Shown: positions 23,801 through 37,300 of the stretch, piece by piece | Numbering within the stretch: position 1 is the first letter of the stretch | Layout of the letters: each line of letters begins with the position of its first letter | From: Hydractinia symbiolongicarpus | Lineage: Eukaryota; Cnidaria; Hydrozoa; Anthoathecata; Hydractiniidae | DNA: 64,000 bases | NCBI RefSeq assembly: GCF_029227915.1 | Contig: NC_079887.1 | Location: 22,195,650 to 22,259,649 of the forward strand | Direction of reading: 5' to 3' | Notes under the pieces: generated by a model | Database searches by the model: none | Seen by the model: only the letters and a program-made list of their open reading frames with translations | Told to the model about the DNA's origin: nothing | Translations under genes and position numbers: made by a program

Positions 23801-26800
23801 TTTATACCACCCAATCTGTTATTTTTGGATTCTTTCGGCTGTAATGTCTGTCACTAGGAAGTCTTTCTGAAACAAAAAAAATTTACTGTTAAAGAATTTG
23901 GGATTTATAAGGAAGATTTACTTTGATTGCTTCGTAAAAACAACTTTTTTGTTTCGCATGCATTTGTCTATTTTGTACCAATATTTTTTAAGCTTTTATA
24001 AATATTTTATTTTTGTTAACTTAATAGCATGGGAAAAATAGCAACCTGTTTCCATATTTTAGATTGATGACTCTAGTTGATAATAATGAAGACAGCATGG
24101 GCCCAGATGATCTAGAGCTCATTCGTTATGTACATGTACCAGTAGATGGACTCATTGTTCTTTTTCAAGGTAGAATCATAGCTGAATATGTGAATAAGTT
24201 TTTTATTGCTAAAGTCTGTTTCTACAGGAAGTGACTTTCTAGAAAATATCAGTCAAAAGGTTTTTCATGATCTGTTCATTATAGAAAAGAAAACAAAACT
24301 TTTTACGATGAATATAAAATTTTTCAATGGCTCTGTGTGTCTTTTTTTTGGGAGAAAGGGGGGAGGAATGGTTGTGTAGAGGGTTACAACTCGATTAATG
24401 TATCGAAAGTTACAGTTAAAACACAGTAAGAGGGAAACAAAGCAGATATATTTTCAGTAAACGAGGTGCTTTTTTAAAATAAAAACAATAGACTGAATGC
24501 ATTACTTTGGCAGAAATTGCGTAATCAAAAATAATATGAATTAAGCAGCTGTAAAACTCCATTAAGAACAGTCTGTGCTTGTTTTATTTTTTTTTATTTT
24601 TTTTTTTTTGAAAAACATTGTTTACTAGCTAGCATGGCACTAATCCTTCATTTTTTGTTTAGATTGTAGCAAACATTTTAAGAATCTGAAAAAATATTCT
24701 CAACAAGTTCTGTTAAAAGGTCTTAGTAAGGTATGCATGATTTTGTAAGTTAGAATGCAAAAACCGTCTCAATTTTCAAATTAATAAATTTGCTTGCTTT
24801 TTTAGTCCATATGGAATTGGATTGAATCATATCCCGAACAATTTACTCATCTTTATAAAGAAACTAATACATTGCTTTCAGGTATTTCAGTGTGTTCATC
24901 ATATTGTTTTTCTTGTGGTCTGTCTTTTTGCAGGGGCTTTTTGTGTTTGTTTGTTTATTTTATTTTTAATTGTTTTTTTCGTTTCGTTTACCTAATTTTA
25001 GAATTGAGTGAAAAACTATTCACCTTAACAGACCAATGGTCAGAAAACACAAGGAAGAAGGCTATCTCATGGCCACTACAAATTTTGCTGCTGTTACTTT
25101 CACCTGTGAGTTTCTTTTGCCATTTGTTGCTTAATTTCAGTTTGATTGTTTAACGTTGTTGTATTTAAATACAGTAGCTCTCCCAAGTCACTTTATGGGC
25201 AAGAACTAATTGTTCTTAGATTTCTATTTTGTGTTTAATTTTAAATTGAAGTTGTAACATAAGCAGTATCATACATTCCATTGAGTAAACAAGCATGTGT
25301 GACAAACATTAAATAAACAAGGTTATAAACACTTTCCGAAACAGTTTAAATTTTTGAAAAAATAATTGTTTATAAAAACTAATGACATGAAACTAAAATT
25401 TGAAGCTAAAGCTCATCGTTAGCAACACTTTCGAGATTCGGAAAGTAAAACAGCATCTCCATCTTGATGCTGATTACATGAATGATACTTTCATATTGTA
25501 ATATTTTATTATTTAGGAATCTATACAAGAAGCTTCAGGAAGTGGGGAGTTGTCAAAAGGTGCAATATATGTAAAGGTGAGCATACTGCATTATTTTTAG
25601 TTTAACAGCCACACTGGTTTTACATTACAAACGTTTAGTCATCTATCTATAGCATTCAATTGTAACATTTTATTTAACATTCGAAAAGATAAACTATCTA
25701 ATTATTTCAAAGATCAAATGTAACATTTTTGTTTTATTTTAGCGTCAATTTCTGGAAAATTTAAAAAAGAACTTATCTGGCAGTCGCTCATCATCAGAAC
25801 ATGCATTACTAGCCTGTGTCCATTTATGTAAAGCTTCCACATTTATCAACAGAGAAGACAATATAGTGTGCTTCTTAGTCTCACAAGTCATGAATGAACT
25901 TAAAGTAAGCAACATCTTTTTTCTTCAGTTTGTGTGAAAGATTTAAGATTAAATTTAGATGTTGTACTTAGTAACATTCTAAACAATATCCAATTACCAC
26001 TGGTTATCCTTCTTCTTCTTCTTTGTTCTTTTGACTTTTAATTAGCAAAAATGCAATACAACAATAACTTTAACATATAAATTGCACAGTTCCATCAATA
26101 GAAAAATTCTATGGACTGTGAATTCAGATTTTTTGTCACCCAATTTAAAATATTTATTTTTTATTATTTGATTCCTATTGTTGCTAAAAGATTCCAGCAT
26201 TTGCACCTGCTCCCGGAGCATGCAATATGGAAGAAAAAAATATTTTGTTTACAGACTAATCATATTTTCTTCTTACAGGCTATGCTCTTTACCGCCGAAA
26301 AACCCTTTGTTAGTACAACTGGACTGCATGTTAGTGATTTAATGGTTGATCTCTATGTAGCAAGTTTTCGTATAAATTATCGAAACAGTCAACATTTTGA
26401 AGTCTGTTTTCAACCAGATTCTGATCCTGTTTTTCAAACTGCACTTGTGAAAGGATTACACCAAATAGTAAAAGAAGTACGATGATGTTTGTTTTTATTT
26501 TTTGTTTACCTAAGTGTAAATTTTTTTTGTTTTCTATAAATAACAAAGAGCAAGATTTAGACAAACAAATAAGCTGTGTTCATATTTAGACTCCTTTAAA
26601 ATGGTGGCCAAATGCCAGCGTTGTTTATAGTAAATCACAACAAGTTCGACATATGTTTCAGGTATGATAGGATGATACCTTTACTTACATATTTAAATGT
26701 TAAAGATATTTCTATGTAGTATTCTTGTTGTTTCATTTAGCAATGTATTAGACGTATGACTTCATATGATCCTCACCTACCTAAGGTCGGTCCTCATCGT

Positions 26801-29800
26801 AGTTCAGTAAGTCTTTATTTTATTATTTTACTTATTCTCATTTAATTAAATTTATTACTATTATTTTTTTGTTATTGTCATCTTTATCATTATTATTAAA
26901 CCGGTTTAATGGTTTTGTTACCAGCATCACAATGTTTTTCCTATAAGCAACTTTTTTTGAAATCTACATTCGATTTTCATTAATTTTCATGATATATAGG
27001 GTATAAAAAAAGTTGCTACTGTGTACAAACAGGATAGCTTATATACTTTTTAACCTCTTTTTCTTTTCCTGTTTCTCTTTCTTACGGTAAAGCAGAAAAA
27101 GTTTACAGGACTGTAAATGTTAGAGAATTTGAATTTGACATTTAATTACATTTATTGGAAATTATTTTCCATGTCATATAGTGGGGTTTTTTTTAATGTT
27201 TGTTGATCTTACATGTTTTGCTAATAGAAACAATTGTTTCACTGATTTTCTTTATATATTATAATATTTTTTTTCTATTTATGCCTTTTTAACATTAACA
27301 ATTTATTTTAGTTGAGTAAAGTTGGTAGCATAGCCAATCGTAAAAAAGATGATCCAACAATACCATTTGAGAAAGAAGCCGAGCTTTTGTTGTGGCTTGT
27401 CAAATTATTTCATGCTGACCCTCACTTAGCCCTAAATGTAAGTAGTTATTGATGTAATGCGTAGTGACAAAATTTTGTGTTTTGTTAACATGATTATAGA
27501 ATGAAAAGTAATTTAAATGCAAGTATTTTACTGGTGATCTCGTAAAGAAGACATTTCTGCTTTCAAGTTCATAGTTTCATCATCATCATCATTCAACATT
27601 CTTGGCTTAACGTCCGTTTTCCATGCTCTTCCAATCTGATCTAGACTGTGTTAGATCTAAACTCAACTTCCGCTGTATCAAGTCTGTTCTTATAACCTCC
27701 TGCCAAGTTTCTTCTCAGATATCAAAGTCTCTTATATAAAGAGGGAATACTAATACCAATATTAATGTCACTGTGACAATCAGTAAAATTTATTACTTTA
27801 GATTTGCTAATTCATTCTATTTCTACTTTATTATATAAATTAAGAATATAAAAAATTAACCTCTTCTAGAATAGCCTTTAATAAAATTAACTCAGCAAAC
27901 TAAAGTAAAAACCCTCACGCCAATTAAATTACCACAGCTTTTCATCTTGAAGAGTCAAAGCCAATTATATTGATACAGTTGGCAGCTAGTAATGTGAAAT
28001 AGCGTTAAAAATAACAACATAAACTGTTTTTAACAATATTAAAAGACTAGTCTATAAGGCTCGTGGAGAAATCCACTTAGGCAGATGGGCAATGGAAAAA
28101 TAGGTTGTTTTAGATGTTTTGCTGAAGTCATCAGTGAAGATCCCAAAAAAATTATAGAAATTTATTATTTATTCTTTTATTGTAATGTGTAGAGGTTGAA
28201 ACGCTGATTAAAATAATGTATAGGATGATATGTTTTCAAAGAACGCAAAAGCAGATATAAAGGTTTATAAATTGTGCTGACGTCAGCAAAGGCCCTTGAA
28301 AACACAAAACATTTTTTTAGAAATTTATATACCTGTTGCCTTCCTCGTATAGATCTTGAAACGCTGATCAAGAAAATGTATAGGATCATGTACTTTTGAC
28401 AAACGGTTGCAGAGATATTAGAGTTTAAAGGTTTTTTGATGACGTCATCAACCCGTCCATTCCGAAACGGATTTGGAAACTTACCAAAATTGGTCCCAGG
28501 TGGTCCTAGTTACCCACGCAGTGAAAAATCATTGACGTCACCACCTCGTTTCCAAGTTATTTGGCCTCAAAGTTTTAAGTGTACTGTAATGGCTTCACTA
28601 ATCTTAATTAACTTTCCTTTGACGTCAATACTATTTAAACGTTAAAGTTTGGTACATTACAGAACAATTTTATATGCGATGTTTTATAGAATTTGTTAAA
28701 GAAAATTGTAAAGAATATAATCCACTTTACAAAAGTCACAGACAGAACTGGTGTATTATTATATAGATAACAGAACTGTAGTATTTTCAGTCCACTTTCT
28801 TAATCAGCATAGTCGTATACATCAAGCATTAATGGGGATAATAAAGTGCAGGTATTATTTCAGCACAATCCTCTTTAATTGGATTTGAACTTCATGGATA
28901 TTAATATACATTTAATACCCTTCCTATATACAACTTAATTAATACCCTAAATTCAAAATTGTGTTAAGTTAAATTTTATTTTTCTATAAAAAGGCACTTC
29001 CAGAAATTTTAGCCGTTCCAAGACAATTTTACTTTTATATTTAGCACTCAGCTAAGTGTGCTGCTGAAATTCAAGCTAGTTCAATGCAGTTTATGAATGG
29101 TCTAGTAATAATAATGATGTTTACAAATGTCCCAGATGTCTCCGCGCAAGTCTCAGAGGTTAGTAGCTGTATATGTATATATGAGGTATATATGACCTCA
29201 ATTTTTTTAACATCTTAAAATGAAGGAGTGGACAATTATAAAGAAATATTGTCATACATTTTTCTTTTTACACAAAAATCTGGAATTATAAACATTCCAT
29301 ACAAATAAATTATACCTTTTAATTTTAAAAACTGATGCAGTAGTATTGTATTTTATGTGAACTATCTGTTGTTTAGACATTACTTGGTCTCCATTCACCT
29401 GAAAATATTGAACTGTGGAATCCAGAAGCACCCATGGCTACCTTCTGGGAAATCAGGTTTTTTGATTTTTATATTCAAATATTCATAGTTTAAACTACAT
29501 TGATTACGCATTATTTATTGTTGTTTTTATTTTTGTGGTGACTTTTAGGAGAAAACAATTTATTGTTTTTGTTTTGTGTGTTATATGTGATTGATTTTCT
29601 TTGCTCCATAGCTCACAAATTGTCTATAATGTTGCTGATCGATTGCTAAGTGAGCGTATTCCCAATCAACTTAAAGCTATGCGCTGGTTACAGAAAATTT
29701 TAAAATGTCGAATTCAGTTTATTGAAAAGAACAGAAATGAAGCATTGATTGGAACTCATAATTCAATATGTTCAGAAGCTTTATCTCGACTAGAGGTAAT

Positions 29801-31367
29801 AAAAATTAAACAACAATTTTTATAAGTAATAATAATTATTCCACTATCTTTAAATACGTTTTTTGCAGTCTTTTTCATTTCTAAATTAATTGGAATATAG
29901 CTTCCAAATTCAAAGGAGTAATGCCATAATTTTCAGAATTTACTTCAGAAATCCTTTGGCAGAAAAAATGCCAAAGACAATAACTAAAGCACTACCAATC
30001 CTTGGTAGCCTTCAATATTTTCTTCAGCCCTATATTAATTTTAAAAAAATTTGCGTACAAAGCCAGGTCATGTTTAACAACGAACATATAAGTTAGACCG
30101 TGGCCATCACCGCTAAGTGAATTCCCTTGTTTATGTTCTCATGAGGTCACTAGCCAAAATCAGAAATCAACTCAGAAATTAAGGTTTCTAGTGATATTTT
30201 TGTCAGAACCATCATTACAGGATCAGGGTCTGGAAGTTAGCAATATACCAATTTCTGTTTTTGTGATATGAGCTATCATTTGGAAAATCATCTGGAGAAA
30301 ACAATGATTTTGTATTCTACGTTGCTTGTCTAAGTAGCTGTCATAATTGTTTGTTTGGTGAACAAAAATATCACAGGATTTTGAAACAATTTTCCAGTGG
30401 GAAATTGAGTTTATGCTTTACCCTTGTAATTGCTAACACTGAAAATTGCTAATTACAGACTTTTAAAACGTTAAACAATGAAATATGTCCTTTTCTAACT
30501 AACTGATCTTTTTAGATGGTATTTTTGACATCATTATGGAGCTCTGATATTGATAAAGTTCTACTTGCTATGAAATGTTTTGGTTTGCTTTTTGAAGAAG
30601 CGTGTTTGTTGGTAACAGATAGGCCCAGTCCTATCCACCCTTCACCATTGATGACTGTGTATTATAAGTTTGCCAATGAAGTCCAAAAGACAGGTATATA
30701 ACATTTATTGAAGAAAAAAATACAAAGCAAGACTTGTGTTACTTTGCTTTAATACAAAATCAAGATATTTGAATTTATCTGCAATGCTGAAAGTTATTTC
30801 CTTGCCTATATATATAAAATAGAGAATCCTCATTATGTTGTAATTTCATACGGAGTATATGTTGTTTTCTTTTGTGTAGGTCGTACAGCACTACACAAAT
30901 GCATATTGTCCATACTAAGAGAAGTAAATGTGAAAACACCCGGGAATATAAGGGTATGTATGCATGTGTGCTTTTTTTTTGAAAAAAGAAAAAAACTTTG
31001 CCAACATTGTTCGTTTGTATAATTCTTATAACCAATGGAATATGTGAAAACAGCCAAAAATGTGTTTGAAAGCGAAAATGGCATTTGGACAGTATTACAA
31101 ATGTGATGCAACAAATTAGAGTTCTGCATTGATACTTCTTTGCTGAGAGAAAATAATGATTTAGACTGAGGATATGATATGTAACTTTAAATATAGGCCT
31201 GGGAACTAACGTTAAACCGATGGCAAAGAATGACGCATGCTTTAACAAACTATCCTAGAGAAGAACTACTTGTCTATGATGTACCCCCTGTATTCTCTTC
31301 AAATTCATCTTCCAAGCAGAAAAATGTTTCTTCACCTGTAGTCATGGTGTCTGATGATGCATTGGAG
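17859..31367 (+). CDS. NF1: NF1 exons 1-20 (residues 1-757, N-terminal helical region)
   Basis: Exons: 17859-17927, 21906-22046, 23169-23267, 23347-23468, 24063-24169, 24663-24730, 24806-24881, 25002-25105, 25517-25576, 25743-25904, 26279-26476, 26590-26661, 26742-26807, 27312-27437, 29045-29158, 29377-29456, 29612-29795, 30516-30693, 30880-30953, 31197-31367. Family matches include NWIESYPEQFTHLYKET, RKKAISWPLQILLLLLSP, HALLACVHLCKASTFINRED, and IELWNPEAPMATFWEIS. Exon 1 runs into a 4-kb intron holding a SINE. Exon 15 is less conserved than its neighbours and rests mainly on phase and splice sites. Confidence 0.88.
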
Positions 31368-34300
31368 GTAAAATATTACTATAAATACTCACACTTCTTT
31401 GTTATTTAAATCTGTAAATAACATAAAAGAGTGAAAGGTAAAGTGTTAATAATATGGAGGTTCAAGTAATGACAATGTGAAGTCAACAAAAATTTTCCAC
31501 CATTATCTCTAAATAACACAGATCATAAGAAAAAGTTGTGGAAGGATTTAAAATTTTCGTAGAGGTTACGATTCTCATAATGCTTTACTTGGAGGAAAGA
31601 ATACGTAAGGAGAAACAACTCTTTTAATTCTATTGAAACACTGCGTGAGGTTCTAGCAGGTGTCTGTATAGAAACTTAATTTGAAATTTTGGCGGTTGTG
31701 TGACTAAATTATTTGTGAATAACAATTCGCAACTATGATTGGTTATAAAAACAATTAGATAATTTGATGATGAATTTGATAGTATTATCAAAACAAGAAG
31801 CCATATTGAAATCAGTAAAATTTCTTTTGTTTTTATGTTAACATAATTAGCGAAGAAGCACATGCTCGGCACTTTTGTAAACAAAAAGAAAAAGTTTATA
31901 TCTCGTTTTAAAACGACGTTTTGTTATAAGAAGTTATTCCTTTAGTTAGAATAAACATTAATCCAGCACACATTTTGTCGGCACTCGTCCGGCGCATATC
32001 TATCTATATTGTTTTTCATGATCAAAGTGGTATAATATCACGGTTAAACGCTTATTTCCAAACATATTGTTGAAGTTTTTAACAGCAATGTTTACCGACT
32101 TATATTAGGCACACTTTCCATACAATAATCACGTGCCTGCAAATCTGACTGTAACACTACAGTCAGATTTCAATAGAAAAAAGTTAGCCCCTATTAAAGG
32201 AGAATATGGAATTTGATCATTTTTTTGCCAAAAAGACTCGGTCGAGCACCTCACGCACTGATTCTTTTGAAATTTAAAACAATAGAAAATTCAATACATT
32301 TAAAGCGTACAGAAATGAAGTTGTTTCTCCTTCTGTATTCTTTCCTCCAAGTGCTTTATAATGCTGTGATATAATGCTCTACGAAGCTTGGTGAGAAGGA
32401 TCAGTAACATTTTTATTTTTTGTACTAGATATATATCTCGGAATGGAGTAAAATGACTGGTTTTTTGTGCTCACTCGGTGGAATTTGTTGCTGGAAAAAA
32501 AATAACTTGTAAGTTGAGCTTTTCTGCTGTGAAAAGATATTCTATTTAATTTTGTATTTAAACCTGTATTTGTATGTATAGAAATAAAGGTGATCAACTA
32601 TCAAGACAAAATTCTAAATCCACTTTGGAAGACTCCCATGTAAATAGGTAGGAAATGAGATATGTAAGGTTGTTTTGACCTCTCTGGATACTCTATTTTC
32701 GTCTGATAAGTATGATGTAAAAACAAGCTTTTTCTGAAATTAACAGACTCGCAAGCACGCAGAATTATAGATTTATTTTGGGAGATAAAAGATCTATGTT
32801 TTTTTTGTATTCTCTTTAGTTAGATTAATAAGGTTAATGAGTGTGAACACTATTAGTTTCTTATCTATATTCTAACTTTTTGTTTTAGGTTTATAAGTGA
32901 ATTGTTAACATTATTAGTATGCGTAAATGAGCATACATCATTACAAATTATCAGCGCTGTAAAAGAATCTCTTGGATTCGATCTCAGCATTCCACTGTAT
33001 CCATCTTTCTTCGCATTATGTAAAGCAACAACATCTTGTTTCTTTGATGAAAATGGCCAGGTAAATTCTTTTTTTTTTTGAAATCCATAATAGCAAGGCT
33101 GCATTATATCCAAATAAATTTATTTTTCTGTACTTTATTTAAAACAGCAGTTATACATTGTATGATAATACATAATTATGCAAAAGGTTCTTAAAGTTAC
33201 CAAAAATAGTGATGTAATGAAGGATTACATTACCTGTGTGAACACTATTGCCTGTGGGAAAGAACCCATGAATGAAATGTATTTGAATTAGATTTAGCTG
33301 AGTATCTAGTAAAAGTATACTAAATATTTTGTTTAAATATCTAGGTACGGCAAGACTCTTCAAGTACGTTATATGTAGAACAATTGATTTATGTGATCAG
33401 ATGCATACTTGAAAACAAATCAGATGAAGTAGCTAGCGTATTGGTTTCTTTTGATGTGGAAGATGTTTTATTAGCCATGTTAAAGTACGTTTTTAGTAAT
33501 GGTAGCTACAACGTGATGCAAATTTTTTGATAACTAGTCAATAAACCTGTGGAAAAATCCACTTAGGCATAAGAACAATAAAAAAGATTCATCACTTGAA
33601 TTTCCATGAGGTCAGCAATGACTTATCGCTACAAAAAATAAAAATAAAGAGTTTAAAGATTTTTTGATGAAGTCATCAACTTATCTGTTCCGAAACAGGT
33701 GATTTGACCCAGCTAAGGAATTTGTTCCATATTATTCCCAGGTTAACCATAGTTACCCACCCAGTTGTATCCACCCGTTTCCATGTTATGTTATGTGTAT
33801 CAAACTTAAAATTGCTATGTAATAGCTTCACATATATATTTAAAAAACATAACTAATTTGTCGTTTAGCAATCTTAAGAAAAAAGCGCATGTCAAAATTA
33901 CAAGCAGAAAAAAATTTCGTATTATTTAATGTGTTTTAAGTGTGATTGTGTGATTTAAGTGCATTAATAAATTAATCTTGTAAACGCTTGTGCCATAACA
34001 AGTTAGTGTCATAGTGTCAATGTTAAAATCTGAAATTTTAGCTTTGTTATTGTTATTTCCGTTTTGTTCGCATAAAAAATTGCCAAAAATTGCCCGAAAA
34101 TCCAATTATTTTCGATTTTCCTGTAAAACCCAACAAAATCGGGAAATCAGATTAGTCATGTGTCCCAATTATCCAAAATGATTCTTCCTGATGAAACAAA
34201 GTTGTGTTGCAAGTTTTAAGTTCTAAGGATAATCCTAACAGGAGTTATTATATTTTTCCCATTATAAGGATTTCATAGAGATTTTTAGGGGTAGTTTCGA

Positions 34301-37300
34301 GTAATGGCCAATATCCAACCCTCTGAAAGTTATGGGACATAAAAATTTAGCATGCAGGTGTCTAATAGATAAATATTAGAACTCAATAAGTATCATAGCC
34401 ACATAACAAGGCAATGAGGAGTTACTAAAGAAAAACATCCCCCCCTCCCCCTTGACCAAATAGGGTTAAAGTAGCATAAAAACTAAGAGAAAAGAATTCT
34501 TTTTATTTAAGGTACATCAGAAGTTTAAATGTAACCGTACAATCTTTGGTGATTAAATCTAAAATGTGTCAGTTAGTTGAACAGGTTAGTATTGATGCAT
34601 ATATGCCTGTGATGTGATGGCAGTATATACTATGGGCTATTGTAACACATGGTTTATTTTTTTTCTCTTTTTGTTAGTTAATGCTGCGGCGAGCTGATCT
34701 ATCTTTTCGTCAAGAAATAAAATTTCGTAATGGTTTGGTTGAATATCTAACAGACTGGGTACTTCATGCATCTGACAAAATACAGAATGTATCAAAAGAA
34801 ATTCTTGCCATATCGTGGTAAGTATCAATTTTTAGGGTTATACGGTTGCAAAGAACATGTTACAAGATTTTCAGTTGTTGAATGTTTAAATGTGAGCATA
34901 TAGGCCAGCACATACAAGCAGTGTTTGTTATATTTCTTTGATACAACACCAAATTTATCAGTTAATAATACAAGAGACAAAAATCAGAATTGTTTCTTCA
35001 TAATGATATGATTTTTTAGTTCATTGGATGAATCGGCAATGCGAGCTATTGCAATTTTGTTAAAAGGTCTGCCGTTACAGCCTGATGATGTAGAACAAGA
35101 ATTAACAGAAGCAAAATCACAACTATTTTTAAAGTAGGTGTTATGCTTTTTTCTAAAAGGATATTGTTTTAGTTGAAGTTTTTAGTGATTTTTTCTTCTA
35201 CCATCTTTTAAGGCATTTCACCCTCTTCATGAATATATTAAATAAGTGTTATGATGCTGCTGAGGAAAAGCAAAATTCCAGTTTAAAAGGCTCACTTGCA
35301 CCACACTTTGTAAAACTAAGAGAGAGCACAGTTCGAGCAATGTCCAATATGCTAAGTGCAAATATTGATAGCGGCTTAATGCATTCCATCAGTTTGGGCT
35401 ACCATGAAGATCCGCAGACAAGAGCAACTTTTCTGGAAGTGCTCACCGATATTTTGAAGCAGGTATTTCTTTAGTTGAGGACATAACTTTAATCCACTCG
35501 CGTTTACTCAAGTATTTGATTTTTTTACTGTTATTACATTATGTTATATAGGGTACCGAATTTGAAAGTCTAGCTGAGACAGTATTAGAGGATCGTTTTG
35601 AACGAATGCTGCGTTTACTTGTAAATTATGGTGAAAATCAAGAGTTACCTATCGTTATGGCTTTATGCAATTCTGTTAGCTGTGATGACATGGTATGTAA
35701 TTTTTTAAATTTTTTTCTGTGTATGTCTTGTTAATGTATTTTGTTCAGTGCATATCAATTAATGTGATTTGATTTGGCGTATAGGATGAAGTTGCTCGAG
35801 TGCTTGTTAATATATTCGATTCAAAAGGATCACTGCATGTTCTCCTTTGGAATTTATTCAAGGACGAGGTAAGTACAAATGATTTTGAAGTACTAATATT
35901 ATTTCTAAACAAGTTAAATATATATAAGACAAGGAAAGAGAATAACCCTAACCCTAACATAAGGCAGAATCAAATGAAATTTTTAATGCAGGATAAATCA
36001 TTTTGTTTGTTTTCAGTAGAAACAGTAACCATTCTGTTATATCTTGGTTGCAGAATAACTACTGATAAAACTAACCACTGATTAATTTAATGTCATTGCA
36101 CTTTTCTGTTGTAATGTGCATTGCTTTACCATGGAATGATATTTTCAACAACAACAAAAAATCTGCTCAATGTAAACTACTCCTTTTAATTTACATATTT
36201 TATTCTGAATATCAGAGTCTGTGTTGTCATGTGACACCTACCCATATTGAGGTATTGGTTTTTTATCATGTTTTAAGCTGTGTCTCAATTTTTTTATTGT
36301 AGTTTTAAAATAATTAATCCTTACCCTATTTTTTTCTCAGGTTGATCGAGCTGAAGGACACCAAACATTATTTCGTGGTAACACAATAGCTAGTAAAGCT
36401 ATGACCTACTCATTTAAAATATATGGCAATGGGTACTTACATTTACTGTTGCATCCGATAATAAGTGAAATGACAAAGCAATGTAGTAAATCATATGAGG
36501 TTGATTCGGCAAGGTAATGTTTGGTTTACTGTCTTAGAATAAATAAACGCTTTTCATTAACCCAAATAAGCGAAACAGTTGACACTGAAGCAAAAGGGTT
36601 GTTGAATTCAATAAGCACTAACACCCACCCACTACCAAGTTTGGGCCAAATATTTGGGACAATTATTAATAAATTTTTAAAAATTTTTAAGAAATATCTG
36701 GAATATGAAAAATAACTGAATTTACTTCACATCTTTAGAGACAAGTTTTAGATAGGCCCTCTTTCAGATTCTCTATAGCAATAGAGTAAATCCTGTTTGT
36801 CTGTCTATCTCTTGTTTATGTCTGTAACAACAATGGGTGAAGGGTCTCCTTAAGAGACAAGAGAGGAGTTGAACGTCCTCCACCATACCTTAGTTTAAAG
36901 GGGCGATTGTGGAAGTCCCATGAAATGCCACATAGTGATGGTGTCACTTTAAAAAACACCCAGTCCGGTCTGTGAACGGTTGGCGCTAGGAAGGGCATCC
37001 AGCTGTAAAATAATGCCAAAACTCTTTATTAATGGCCGTAAGAATAGTTAATCAGACAAACTGCGTAAACGGGGCTGGAACTCTAAGGAGTGAAGGTGTG
37101 GCGCACCGTAGGACAGATGTCAGATGTGAGCATCGCCAGACCCTTACCCAGCTATCACATCACAAGGTAGATAACACTAGGTTGAGGATGGCTAGTGTAA
37201 ATGTTGGTACTCTGAGAGGTAGAGCAGGTGAAGTAGTTGAAATGTTAGAACGTAGATCTGTTGATATGTGTTGTGTTCAGGAAGTCAGGTGGAGAGGAGC

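Noticed and set aside
30775-31248. Minus-strand ORF of 157 codons
   Set aside because: Lies antisense across NF1 exons 19-20 and their introns; composition is random and no family is recognised.
35943-35957. ccctaaccctaac, telomere-like repeat
   Set aside because: Only about two units; too short to indicate an interstitial telomere.
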